A stretch of 64,000 nucleotides of DNA from Lepidodermella squamata (lineage: Eukaryota; Gastrotricha), in contig JBLDXI010000029.1 of assembly GCA_047495785.1 (NCBI GenBank), positions 2,976,001 to 3,040,000 on the forward strand, given 5' to 3'. The position numbers were made by a program, and so were the translations under genes. Below the pieces are notes generated by a model. The model saw only the letters and a list, made by a program, of their open reading frames with translations, ran no database searches and had not been told where the DNA came from. Positions 12,101 through 22,005 of the stretch are shown here, in pieces (within the stretch, counting starts at the first letter, position 1; the number at the start of each line of letters is the position of its first letter).

Positions 12101-13698
12101 TGACACGTCGAGAACGGCTTTAATTGCTGCAGCGATGACTGGCCATCTTTCTGTGGTTAAATTTCTGGTGAAGAAAGGAGCGAATTTGAAGGCGGTTGAT
12201 GCTGATGGCAACCAGGCTGTTGATCTAGCTAGGTCAGCTGGCCATGGTGACGTGGCAAATTTTCTCCAGCAACAACTTGGTAATATTGCTCAAATTGTCA
12301 TTTTACCTGAAAAATACCTTTTCCATTTTTTTCGAACAGCTCCAATCGAAATGGTGAGTATTAAGATTTTTGAAAAAATCACCAAATTGGAACCTAATTG
12401 GAACCAAAGTTCATAGTCTGGAATATCAAACTTGGAAAAAATATTCATTTTCGAATAATTTTTGTTAAATGAAAATTAGCCGTATGTTCTGAAGTTGACG
12501 ACATGCTAAAATTCACGCACAATTCATGATAATTTATTTAAATTTCCCAAATCAGTTAAAAATTGATTTGGCTCCGCATTTAACGCTTGAAACTTCTTTC
12601 TTACTAAATTTTATTCTTAATGGAATTAATTTTTATTTTTTTACTTAAATTTTAGTGCGAAGTGCCTGTTGTAGCTAACGGTGCGTTTTTCGCGATTTCC
12701 GCGCCCGGCAAAGAAAGGGAGGTCAAGAATCCGACCCGGCTCAAAACTGGTTCCAAGCTGGTTCTCAAGTGTATCATCCCACTCGTTGTTGAAGCTGAAG
12801 CTGGGCTAACCTGTGCCGGTCCCAACACTTGGCAACCCCAGCCTAGCAAATGCATCAGCGCTCCAGCAGGTAAATTTTAAAAATATTTGTAAATAATTGA
12901 ATAAATTTAAAAAAATGTGAATTTTGTAAATTTATCAGAAATTTAAATTTAAATTTAAATTTTAAATTTCATTGCGATTTTTTACATTTTTTAGAACTCA
13001 AAGCCACCATGAAATCCTTGCGTCAGGCAATCGCGGCTAAAAATCTGGCCAAGGTGAAAGAAATCCTGGAAAATCCGCAACTGGACGATTCCCGAATCCG
13101 ATATTTACTCGACAGCCGATCGGAATTATCCCCTTATCGCACCTCGTTAATGGCCGCATGCCGCATCGGCCATTTGCCCATTGTTCGGTATTTAATCGCT
13201 GAGAAATCGGCAAATTTCGAAGTTCAAGACGGCGCGAAAGGCGACACGGCTATGCACATCGCCGCCCAGGCTGGTCGTTTAGATATCGTACAATATTTAT
13301 CCACCTTAATGACGTCAGAAAAGCACTCGCTAGCCGGCGCGAAAAACGACAAGGGCGAAACGCCGCTGCATTACGCAGCTCAATCCGGCCATTTGGAGGT
13401 TGTCAAATTCCTAACCACCCTGCCCGATGGTGATGGCCGGCATTTGGTCGATGTTGAAGCAGCGGATGAGCTGGGCAGGACGCCGGTTATGTCGGCGGCC
13501 TACGCCGGTCACGTGGCTGTTGTTGAGTATTTGATTGGTGAGAAGCACGCGGATGCGATGAAGCGTGACAAGGCTGGTGATATGGCTGTTCACCTGGCGT
13601 CGTATGGCAGCAAAACGGCGGTTGTCCAATTTTTGTTCAACAAATTTCCGGATCTCAAGAATGTGAAAGGCGCGTATGACTACGTCGCCAAAGCTTGA
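6132..13698 (+). CDS. Secreted CCP (sushi)-ankyrin mosaic protein
   Basis: Fourteen exons give one open 1,664-residue frame: 6132-6290, 6344-6652, 6735-6959, 7175-7658, 8056-8544, 8596-8958, 9576-9838, 10033-10402, 10524-11000, 11261-11779, 11875-12279, 12340-12353, 12656-12869, 12995-13698. Residues 1-17 are a signal peptide. Twelve CCP modules follow (about 56-1046), each with four Cys and the W-FP-x-x-GxC ending, joined by Thr-rich linkers. Next come about eight ankyrin repeats (1047-1354), a 13th CCP (1360-1430) and about seven more ankyrin repeats (1431-1664). There is no transmembrane segment, so both ankyrin blocks should be extracellular. Most junctions are phase 1. Exon 12 is a 14-nt microexon. 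The intron after 9838 is GC-AG. AATAAA lies at 13738-13743. CCP modules usually bind proteins or surfaces, and recognition or scaffolding is the likely role, but the ligand is unknown. The neighbouring ankyrin-protease suggests a joint pathway. Confidence 0.85.
9112..9485. mobile_element. Foldback (MITE-like) element in an intron of the CCP-ankyrin gene
   Basis: The left arm (about 9112-9252) and right arm (about 9345-9485) are imperfect inverted copies. Shared blocks include caatcgata, cgcgcgagaa and ttcccattg. The element fills most of the 617-bp intron 8959-9575. Outer ends are GC-rich (gcgcg). No target duplication was confirmed. Confidence 0.7.
9839..10032 (+). other. GC-AG intron
   Basis: The exon ends CAT GGG, the intron starts gcaagt and ends tttag, and the next exon opens in the phase needed (AEKLPLGTELW). 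No GT donor nearby keeps the frame. gcaagt is the usual donor of the minor GC-AG class. Confidence 0.8.
12340..12353 (+). other. 14-nt microexon of the CCP-ankyrin gene
   Basis: The sequence CTCCAATCGAAATG sits between a cgaacag acceptor and a gtgagt donor. It restores phase from 1 to 0 and encodes APIEM with the preceding base. A one-substitution copy with both splice sites survives in the duplicated fragment at 18030-18043. Confidence 0.8.
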
Positions 13699-14097
13699 AA
13701 TTGCTAGATTCGAGTAAACTTTGTTTGGCAATATCGAAATAAAAGTCGACAATTCGATTGTTTCGCTTTTTAGGATTCCATATTTAAAAATTGGAGAAAG
13801 CCAAACTATTCGAACCTTATAGCAAAGTGAAGATCAATCACTAAATCTTTCCGATTTTTTCCGAAAATTTACCGACTTTTTCGCCAATACTTCCGGCGAA
13901 TGCCCCACTGAAACCGAATTGTCGGATCGATAACTGAAGGACCAACGCTATGGCAATGCACATGCCAAATTTCGTTGCATTTAACATATATTTAGCTCGA
14001 ATTCACACTGAGCAAATGTCTCATGCTAAAACGACTTGCTCAGAAAATAAGAAAAGCAATTTTTCATTTTATTTGCAAAAAGCTTTCGTGGAACCTG
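13699..14097. other. Intergenic: 3' flank of CCP-ankyrin gene
   Basis: This holds the polyadenylation signal at 13738-13743 and otherwise nothing I can assign. Confidence 0.6.
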
Positions 14098-14184
14098 CTA
14101 GTTGCTGGAGCTGCTTCGAGCGTGCGCTAGTTGCTGGAGCTGCTTCGAGCGTGCGCTAGTTGCTGGAGCTGCTTCGAGCGTGCG
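14098..14184 (+). repeat. 29-bp tandem repeat, 3 copies
   Basis: Three near-identical units of 29 bp (tagttgctggagctgcttcg followed by agcgtgcgc) lie directly at the 5' end of a truncated LINE. They may be insertion-associated. Confidence 0.85.
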
Positions 14185-15176
14185 TGAGGAAGCTGCAGGT
14201 ATCTGTCAAGGAAGCGCACTCGGGCCATCTCTATGGCTAGTCTTCTACGGTGGCATAAGCCGATCAGTCACGCGCCCCAGTAGGGAATTGGGTTACCGGC
14301 CACCGGAGCCGTATACCTTTGCGGACGATTTTAATTTTGGCAGTGCATCACTAAGAGACGTCGATATGGCTGAAGCGAGTGCAGCACGATGGGCTCAGTC
14401 ACACCACGTATCGATGGACCCAAAAAAGCGCGTAGATACGAAATTCTCATACCCACGCTTCAACAGTGGCGCAAAAGGCAGGAAAGCTAATGCTGAGGAA
14501 GAAACGCACCATGAGGATGATCAAGTCAACATCGAAACGACGACACTCCTTGGACTAGTCTTAGACTCGAAGCTGTCGATGGAATCCTGCATCAAGCAAA
14601 AAATCGGAAGAGCAAACACGGCGATAACGCAGCTCCTGCGTCTACGACCCTTCATGTCCCTACGACAGCTCGAAAATGCATACAAAACCTATGTGTTGCC
14701 ATTCATCGAGTTTGGCATGGTCCCCTATTCGTTCGCGGCCGCCCCTTCAACACTGGAAAAACTCGATGCCGTCCAGACGAGATTTTGCAACATCACCGGA
14801 GCGAGCTTACAAACACTGGGTAGACGACGGTATGTAGGAGTAATGACCTACCTCTACAAGATAATCGTGGCGGGTCGCGGAACGAAGCAAGTCAGATCAA
14901 AATTCAGACGCATCTTTGTGAGGAAAACCGGTACCAGGGCATCGGCAGCAAAACACCACCATCAAATCTGCCTAGCGAAACCGTCAAACCAGCAGCGGAA
15001 CATCAAGCCCTACGAGAGAGTCGAGAAAATAATACAACTATGGAACGGAATACCGAAAACCTGCTTTCCGGAAATTGTTGATATTGACCTTTTCAAATGC
15101 TATATGAACGAACTAGGGATGTCGTTATAACCATCAGTACGCACCCGAAAGATTATGTAAATAAAAAAAAAAAAAC
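14185..15176 (+). mobile_element. 5'-truncated non-LTR retrotransposon (LINE)
   Basis: The open frame to 15130 encodes the end of a reverse transcriptase. It has a degenerate GSALGP motif, FADD as the catalytic box, and a typical LINE C-terminal region (LGLVLDSKLSMESCI, TYVLPFIEFG). A (dA) tract follows at about 15163-15175. The endonuclease and most of the RT are absent, so this is a dead 5'-truncated insertion. Confidence 0.85.
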
Positions 15177-15249
15177 AAATTTAAAATTGATTTTTTTTTC
15201 TATCTGGTCATTCTAATTCAATTTGCGCATTACCTAAAGTAACCTAATA

Positions 15250-15304
15250 TAGCATGAAATGTTTCGCTCACAAAACCCGCTTCGATCAAATCTAAGATCA
15301 AAGT
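15250..15304 (-). promoter_or_regulatory. Conserved 3' flank block of A-family genes
   Basis: Just downstream of the A1 stop lies a block containing GTGAGCGAAACATTTCATGC on the minus strand. The same block recurs after A4 (34168-34222) and A5 (35929-35984), with a partial copy after A3 (about 29148-29205). It is a candidate 3' UTR element. It may only reflect recent duplication. Confidence 0.5.
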
Positions 15305-15307
15305 TTT

Positions 15308-17274
15308 TTACGCCGTGGTGGATTGGCATCGATCCAACGTGAGGCCATATGCCGATGTTGACGCATAGATCACAGTATTGGCTGCGCTACCAGCGCCAGT
15401 TCCAGCTACAAGAGCGGCACAGCAGGCTGTGTACGAGGTGAAGGCTTTCAATGAGGGGCTCGAAGTCTGAGATGAAAATGGTTGATTGAATTGATAAAAA
15501 ACGCAAACAGAACAAGATAACTTACGACCCCTGACCCTGCTTCAACATCACCGACAGCATTGGAAGTGTGCGGGAAGCGAACGCAGTTGCCAACCTTAAC
15601 GACACTTGTGGTAGCTGTAATCTTGTAAGGGATACTATCATCGGTTGATATACAGGCAAGAGCCGGAGCCACTGATGCTGTGAGGCCAGGCAGGATCTCG
15701 TAGCGAATGTTGGCGGTCAACGGTGAAGCCGGGGCTGCAGCGGCGCAGCAGTCAGGGAATGAGCTGTAGGAGTTCGGGACAGATGCAGTTGCTGTGGCTT
15801 GCTGAATACAACTTAAGTCATTCACTGCTTGAAATATCCATTCTCTATTTTACCGTGAATGTGTTAGGGCCGAAAGCAGCGGTGCAAGCCAGGCCGTTAG
15901 TAATGCACAGCTTGACAGTCTTAGAGACTGCTGTTCCAAACGTCGAGCCCGTGCATAGCTGAAACGTTTGCTGTTGCATAATGAAACATTTTAGGTTCTA
16001 GGAATTAACTATTCATGGGCAGGGGTGCAAAATCTGCAAAAATGGCGCAGTGGCTGCGCGGGAAATTTTTACGCGCAGCGGGAAATTTTTGGGAAATAGA
16101 GTTGTGAAAATGCTCAGAAATCGCCAAAAATCAGCGGGAAATAAGGGAAATCAGCGGGAAATCTAACAAGTAATTAATCTTCCGCCGATAATTAATTTCA
16201 ATAATTAAGTGATTGAACTAATTAGCAATTCACGAATGACTTTTCTATCTAATTCCAATAATAACTTCTGTTTAACTAACGCGAAATCGGTGATAATAAC
16301 GGTTAGAAATTTCAAAAAACAAATTAGATATTCCGATTCAGCGTAAAAAGTTGGGTATTCCTGCCAAGTTGCGCGCAGCTGTGTTTGAAAATGAGGGAGA
16401 AATGCGGACTGAAAGTTTGCTTGTAACTGTGTGCGCGCACAAATCAGCGAGCGCGCGCGCACAACAGCGCACAACTGCGCGATTTCCTCGCGTTGAAAAG
16501 TGAAGGGGAGCGGGCGAGTGCGAGTGAGCGAATTTTTGTGGAGCACACACGCACGCACACGCGCGCGCACACGTGCAAAAATTGAAATTTGTTTCCGCCT
16601 ATTTCTCAACCAATTTTCACGATAACTGTGCGCAAATTTACAGGGCGGGGTAACTTTTCGCGCTGAATCCGAATATCTAATTTGTTTTTTGAAATTCCTG
16701 AAATTGAAAAACTTGGTTTATCTGCGTAATTAAGAATGTTAGGGTAATTACGATATTTAGCCACAAGTTTTTGGTTACCCCTAAATATGTGAATTATACT
16801 AGTATCAAGCCGTATGAAATGCGAAATCTGGCCACCAATTTAGGCCTAAAAATGTTTATACAAATTTAAAAATGTGCCGAATCGAGTATTTTCAGACATT
16901 TTCTCACTCCAAAATACTGATGTTTCTTACAATTTTTGCGCCGCGCGGGGCTTTGCAAGAAATAACCCACAGAAATACATTCCGCGAGCGAGCGCAGCGA
17001 GCGAGCGGGTTTTTCGGGAAATTAAAATCACTGCGCGGGAAGTTCTGCAGATTTTGCAGCCTTGTGCAGAATTTACCGCTGTGGAGCACGCCTGGGTGCC
17101 TTGGCATTGAGTTCCGGTTTTGCTGATGCAGTTTTTGGTTGACGTATCGCAGTTGTTCGACGTAGCAACACACGATTGGCCAGAAGGGCAAGCGCTCGAG
17201 CTAGTCGTTGTGGCCGGGCAAGCCATAACGGCACTGCAGGCAGCGGCAAGAACAGCCAGAGTTGAAAAGGTCAT
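15308..17274 (-). CDS. Secreted Cys-rich protein, family copy A1 (intact)
   Basis: Four exons (17274-17077, 15970-15854, 15801-15526, 15466-15308), all introns phase 0, give 249 residues. Exon 1 encodes a signal peptide and a Cys repeat (CPSGQSCVATSNNC). Exon 2 encodes QTFQLCTGSTFG and KTVKLCITNGLAC. Exon 3 has FPDCCAAAAP, IRYEILPGLTA and GNCVRFPHT. Exon 4 has SYTACC and ends YGLTLDRCQSTTA. The paired cysteines and signal peptide indicate a secreted disulfide-bonded protein. I do not recognise the family and assign no function. Intron 1 is 1,106 bp against 64 bp in A5, because an inverted-repeat element sits inside it. A TATA box lies about 55 bp upstream of the start. Confidence 0.82.
16020..17070. 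mobile_element. Inverted-repeat element inside intron 1 of A1
   Basis: The left end CAGGGGTGCAAAATCTGC matches the inverted right end CAAGGCTGCAAAATCTGC. Both ends carry subterminal GCGGGAAAT motifs in opposite orientation. The insertion accounts for the extra length of this intron. Target duplication was not identified, so the exact ends are approximate. Confidence 0.6.
16434..16576. repeat. Alternating purine-pyrimidine tracts
   Basis: Runs such as gagcgcgcgcgcacaac and cacacgcgcgcgcacacgtg give long CG/CA alternation within the intronic element. Such tracts can adopt left-handed DNA. No function is shown. Confidence 0.7.
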
Positions 17275-17327
17275 TGGCGGCGAAGTCGAAGTCGGAAAAT
17301 GGATGCTCTGACAGAAATTTCGGCTGG

Positions 17328-17336
17328 TTTTATAGC
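17328..17336 (-). promoter_or_regulatory. TATA box of A1
   Basis: GCTATAAAA on the minus strand lies upstream of a conserved TCTGTCAGAGC (17315-17305), the likely initiator, and the ATG at 17274. A5 has the same pair at the same spacing. Confidence 0.7.
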
Positions 17337-17339
17337 CTC

Positions 17340-17875
17340 AAATGTCAGAATGACCTAACATTTTCGCACCCGTTCTACTTTTTTGTAATTAAAAACACCA
17401 AAGTCGGCCTGCTGATTGGCATTTTAGCTACGACAACAAGTACGTTCTGATAACGAGAACTCGATTAGGATGATTTGCTGCATAATTGCTGCTAAACGAG
17501 TTGGAGTGTTAACGTCTGAGGTCTGAGGAAAACACAAAAGCTTGTCGAGTCAATTATCTTTACGCATATATTCCATATTCCTTGATGATACGTGGTATGC
17601 AAACAAAAGGAGTTCTCATTATTATAACTTTCCAGTGGCGACGTGATGTTTGGAAGCTTTTTAAGGGGATTTTTTAAGGGTGTCAGCATTATAGGAGCGT
17701 TGGCGTGTTTGAGAAATTTGTTTTTTTTCATCCTATATTTCTTCTATTATAAAATAAAATGCACACAACAACACGACAGTCTGTAGGCGGGGTTCGACCA
17801 GAGCGAGTTTGCTACGCTTGCATAGATGTGATCATCTAAAGGTTCAGCCGTAATTATTGGCTAGGTAATGGGCTT
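17340..17875. other. Intergenic, no gene seen
   Basis: A/T-rich DNA between the A1 promoter and an A-family fragment. Nothing further was recognised. Confidence 0.5.
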
Positions 17876-18013
17876 TTATGGTTTAGAATTATCAGTTAAG
17901 ATACAAGCAAGAGCCGGGGCCGTGATGCCTGATGGCAGGATCTCGTAGCGAATGTCAGCTGCGTTCGGTGCATTCATCGCTGCGACGGCACAACAGTCTG
18001 CAAACGAGTTGAA
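17876..18013 (-). pseudogene. A-family exon 3 fragment
   Basis: The minus strand reads SFADCCAVAA, IRYEILPSG and APALACI, which match the middle exon of the A family. It lacks the GNCVRFPHT end and all other exons. It directly abuts the plus-strand CCP-ankyrin fragment that starts near 18014. Confidence 0.8.
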
Positions 18014-18029
18014 TTGCATTTTCAAACAG

Positions 18030-18908
18030 CTCCAATTGAAATGGTGAGTACTGAAGCCCTTAGAAAATGGCAAAATTCTTAAAAATCAGGCAAACTTTCA
18101 TGGTTACATCATAGAGAAAAAAATGACCAGAGGGTGAGCAAAGAAGCTAACATTTTGGAATTTCCATCTTTATTCTGCCCGTTCACCAAATTTTGCATGC
18201 ATAAAGAACGCGAGCTGTTCTTTCACGTTGCTCTTTCACGTGGCAACCCAGCCGTATTAATTCACACGATACAAGAAAGCAAAAAACGATACCACGTGAA
18301 AGAGCAGCTCGCATGCGAAATTCGGTGAACAACGGAGATATCCGATTTGAGAAAGTCAACTTTGAATAAAGATGGAGATTCCAAAATTTTAGCTTGAGTG
18401 CTCACTTTGGTTATTTTTGTCTCTATGTCTCTTACATAATATTCATGTCGATTTTCTAAAATAATCCAGAAATTCCTAAAATTCTCCAATTAATTTGGTT
18501 CCGCATTAAAGTTCTTTCTACCCAATTTCAGTCTTAATGGAATTTATTTTTGTTAGAAAATTGCAAATATTTCGAAGTGCATTATTCCATTGGCTGTTGA
18601 AGCTGAAGCTGGGCTCACTTGAACCGGTACCAACAATTGGCAACCACAGCTCCAGCACGGCTATGCATATCGCCGATGTTGAAGCGGCGTATGAGCTGGG
18701 TATGAGCCCTGTTATGTCGGCGGCTCTAACCGGTCACGTGACTGTTCTTGAGTTTTTGGTTTATGAGAAGCACGTGCATGCGATGAAGCGCGACAAGGCT
18801 GGCGATATGACTGTTCGTAAGGCGGTTGTTCACTTTTTGTTCACTAAATTTCCGAATATTAAAACTGTGAAAGGCACTTATAACTACGTTGCCATAGATT
18901 CGACTTAA
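18030..18908 (+). pseudogene. 3' fragment of the CCP-ankyrin gene (copy 1)
   Basis: The fragment retains microexon 12 with both splice sites (18030-18043), remnants of exon 13 (about 18580-18650, with an in-frame stop after LAEAGLT-like sequence) and the last part of exon 14 (18661-18908, reading AAYELGMSPVMSAALTGHVT). A MITE interrupts the intron at 18110-18427. The first ankyrin repeats of exon 14 are deleted. It is a decayed duplicate. Confidence 0.85.
18110..18427. mobile_element. MITE, CATAGAGAAAAAA family (copy 1)
   Basis: Terminal inverted repeats start CATAGAGAAAAAAATGACCA. Inner parts of the arms match inverted as well (gaacgcgagctgttctttca, inverted as tgaaagagcagctcgcatgc). The same family recurs at 32612-33164. 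Confidence 0.8.
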
Positions 18909-19056
18909 CTTCGGTTGGCAATGTCGAAAATACAACGCAATTCGATTGTTTTGCTTGTTAGGCTTTATTTTAAAAAATTGTAGGAATTCCAACAATTTGA
19001 ACCTTTGCAATGTTAATATCAGTCCATGAGTCGACGCTCTTTTGCTCAAAGCTCTT

Positions 19057-19982
19057 TCAAGGGCCAGCGCTGCACATTTCAATTGTCAGTCCGTAGAGGG
19101 AAACTGTTTCAGGTGTCTTGGCATTTGGGTTGTTGCTAATGGAAAAGCAGCAAGCAGCGTAGGTTAAATAGCTAGAGCCTGGCATTCTTTTGGCCTGTTA
19201 AAGTGAAAGCGGTTGATAATGAGAAGAAATCAGGTCTTAAAATGTCTTACGAAATCGGAATTTGAGTTTAAGGCGTCTGTTGGCACTGAAGCCGTGTTCG
19301 GGAAGCGTACGCAGGTACCCTTCGAAGCGGTGGCACAAGGTGGGGCTGTTATTGCGTATGGATTATTAATCGTTGCCCCGACACAAATCGTCGTTGGAGG
19401 AGATCCTGTAATAACAGCTGGCTCGTAAAAGACATTAGCACCCGTTTGTGCGCAGCACAAGGCGAAAGTGCCGAAAGTGCTGGGTGAACTCGAAAATGAC
19501 TATGAAACATGAAAATTAAGCATTACCAACTCAACATGAATGGTTATACTGTGCCACCGGTCAACAGGTCGCAGGATCCGGCGTTGGCGAGGCAAAATTT
19601 AGTTCCCGGCGTGCCAACTCCTGGACCGCCAATCGTATCGATTTGACATAGATTGAAAACAGGCTACATTGTAAAAATAAAATTAAGAATTTCCTGAAAT
19701 TGTTTAGATCCTAACCGCGGTCATGCAAGATTTAGTCGCATCGGTACAGGCCTGGGATGACGTAACACACACGTTTGGCGATGGGCAAGTGTTGGCTGAA
19801 GTAACGCAGCTTGAACCAGGCGAGCATGTTGGCGACGGGCTAGGCGAGTTGGATGCTGGTACAGAAGGGCATGGCGTTGTAGTAGTGGTCGTCGTTGTTG
19901 TTGTTGCTACTGTTGATGATGCTGGGCAAGCGCTGCCATCGGCGAATATGACCAGGAAAACGGCGAAACTAAGAATTAACAT
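19057..19982 (-). CDS. Secreted Cys-rich protein, family copy B1 (intact)
   Basis: Four exons (19982-19716, 19663-19550, 19499-19251, 19194-19057), all phase 0, give 255 residues. Exon 1 has a signal peptide, a run of ten Thr, a Ser/Pro linker and Cys repeats (CSPGSSCVTSANTC, CPSPNVCVTS). Exon 2 reads PVFNLCQIDTIGG and ends GSCDLLTGGT. Exon 3 has TFALCCAQTG and GTCVRFPNT. Exon 4 has YAACC and YGLTIEMCSAGP. Exon count, phases and the CC, CVRFP and YGLT landmarks match the A genes, so A and B are one family. The exon 3 acceptor (catag) and exon 4 acceptor (taacag) were chosen because others give stops. Function unknown. Confidence 0.82.
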
Positions 19983-20052
19983 TTGCGCTGTAATTTATTG
20001 AGTTTAGAAAGGCAGAAAAGAAAAGATGATGTAAAAGGAAAAATAAGGCTGC

Positions 20053-20059
20053 TTTTATA
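20053..20059 (-). promoter_or_regulatory. TATA box of B1
   Basis: TATAAAA in the context GCCTATAAAAGCAGCC lies about 70 bp upstream of the B1 start. The same 16-bp context is kept in B2. Confidence 0.7.
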
Positions 20060-20062
20060 GGC

Positions 20063-21555
20063 AAAGGCAGCATGCTTCTGTCGACCGCAGTAATTACTAC
20101 CGTATCTCGTTCAACTCGAATGTTGCAGCTCCATGCAAAACGAATCACTCGCATAGACTTTACCGAAGGGAACTAGCTGTATCTGCCCAGATTGAATGAT
20201 TCACTGATACCTGAGCTGAAATTATGGGTAGGCTTCCAGCCGCGGCTACCTTGAGGTCTTGTCGAGTAAATACGCCTCGAAAACATGGCCGCGACTTCAA
20301 AGCCCTAACACGTGGTAAGCATAATATCAAATCAATGGGTTGTACGTTAATTATCTGAGTTTTTTCTCTTGAGGTCATAGAGAATGTCTATGCTTAAGGC
20401 CTGCTGCAGTCACGGGCGTTTGTTGCGTTGACTATCTGTGCCTTCAAAGCCAGAGGTAAGCACTACAGTATCATAACAATGAGCTGCAGCCTAATTATCC
20501 GAGATTTTTCTTGAAGCCTGCCACAGCCACCGGCGTTTGATGGTGTAGCGGGAGTATATCAACTGACGGATTTAATCGGTTTGCTCGTTGCCTCTACGCA
20601 GGCGTTTGCTGCTAAAGTCACGTGTGAAGCGCATACACCGTGGCGAAACGATGCTCAACTTCGTTACGATGAAACAGTGTCCAGAGGGTGTTGCTATAAT
20701 TTCACGCGGTTTGAGGCTTAAGCAAATGAGCAACGCCGTATCACGCCTTGTTTAGCAGGATTCTTTCTTCATCCTCAGTTTTTAGGCGAACATTATTCAC
20801 TTTCGAGTAGGAGTGCTGCAGGATTTTGTATTATATACAGTTCCAGCTTGAAGTTGCCGAGGCTAAACCATAGGCCAAAAGCAGCAATAATGTACTTTCT
20901 TTAGTCACTAAGGTTAGAGGTGCAAAATTCTCTCGCAGCTCGCAGTTTTAACTCCGAAAAATAATCTGCTTGAACTTGCTAACTTGAAATGGGTCACCGA
21001 AGCGGTAAAAACTGTGCAGTATCTCGACTCATGTAACAAACTATACACCTTTTTATCTTTAGAAACCTGCTGGTTGTTTTGCGAACCTCTGCTATGTCAC
21101 GATTCTGCATTGTAAGAACTGTCAATCCTGGATGATACGCCAAAATCTCTGATACCCCTGATTACGAGGCTCCGTAGCTCTGAACCGCGCAAATCTGCCT
21201 CGGCATATCACTGCAGCGCAAATCATTTAGCTGCATTCCTCTCGCCGCCTCCAGCCGATAGCGATCCTCATGTCGTTGTCCAGTGGACTCGACAATATGG
21301 CGAAAAATTAAATACAAAGCTGTTCTCAAATGAGGCGAGGAGAAAGATCCTTACCCTCACAGTGCGTACAATTTCGAAATCATGCACCCTGCAAGGAAGA
21401 GAAAAAGGGCAACCTCTGCCTCAAAATCGAAACAATACTAAAGATTACTATATCCTTTCCATAATCTATGTCAATTTTAGCAGTTGCGTTTTCACGGTCT
21501 TTATTTCAAGCTTGAGAGCTGCAAGGGCAAAAACGTAAGAAAACAAGACAACTTA
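20063..21555. other. Non-coding upstream DNA of B1
   Basis: No gene recognised. About 20160-21300 is shared with block II. The duplication here lacks both the LINE and the small hAT insert found in block II, so it preserves the empty sites. Confidence 0.6.
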
Positions 21556-21556
21556 T

Positions 21557-22005
21557 GACTCCTGGCCCTGCTTCAACATCACCGACAACATTGGAAGTGT
21601 GTGGGAAGTTAACACAGTTGCCAACATTTGTAGATGGCCCGTTGCTATAGTTGCAGTAATCTCGTATGTGGCAGAATCATCAGCTCCGATGCAGGCTAGA
21701 GCCGGACAAACAGTTTCCGTCTTGGCAGGAAGGCCTGGCAGGATCTCGTAGCGAAATTTAGCGGTATTAGGCGCAGTCGGGGCTGCAGCGGTGCAGAGGT
21801 GTAGGAGTTCGGAGCAGTTGGAGTTGCCGGGGCTTGCTGAAACAACATGTGCTATTCACAGCTTGATCTCGATTCTCTATCTTACCGTGAAGGTGCTGGG
21901 GCTGAAAGCGACGTTGCACGCCAGGCCGATAGAAATACACAGCTTGACAGTCTTGGAGACAGCTTAGAGACCGAAGGTCGAGCCAGTGCACAGTTGAAAG
22001 GTTTG
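21557..22005 (-). pseudogene. A-family pseudogene A2 (exons 2 and 3)
   Basis: Exon 2 (22005-21886) reads QTFQLCTGSTFG and then meets a stop within a small deletion. Exon 3 (21836-21557) has a frameshifting deletion where FPDCC should be, although RYEILPGLP is still readable. Its donor is mutated from GT to AT (GTC|ATAAGT). No exons 1 or 4 were found. Confidence 0.85.

Larger units (their letters stand above)
18541..21300. repeat. Segmental duplication, block I
   Basis: Block I carries the end of the ankyrin exon, gene B1 in tail-to-tail orientation, and B1 upstream DNA. It matches block II (22790-28115) in the same order. Matching non-coding stretches include 20234-20340 with 27055-27160, and 21120-21290 with 27836-28115. 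The two blocks have diverged by substitutions and small indels. Confidence 0.85.

Noticed and set aside
19723-20001. Plus-strand ORF rich in valine (VVVVVV)
   Set aside because: It is the antisense of the Thr-run in exon 1 of B1. The same applies to the plus-strand ORF at 23871-24200 over B2.
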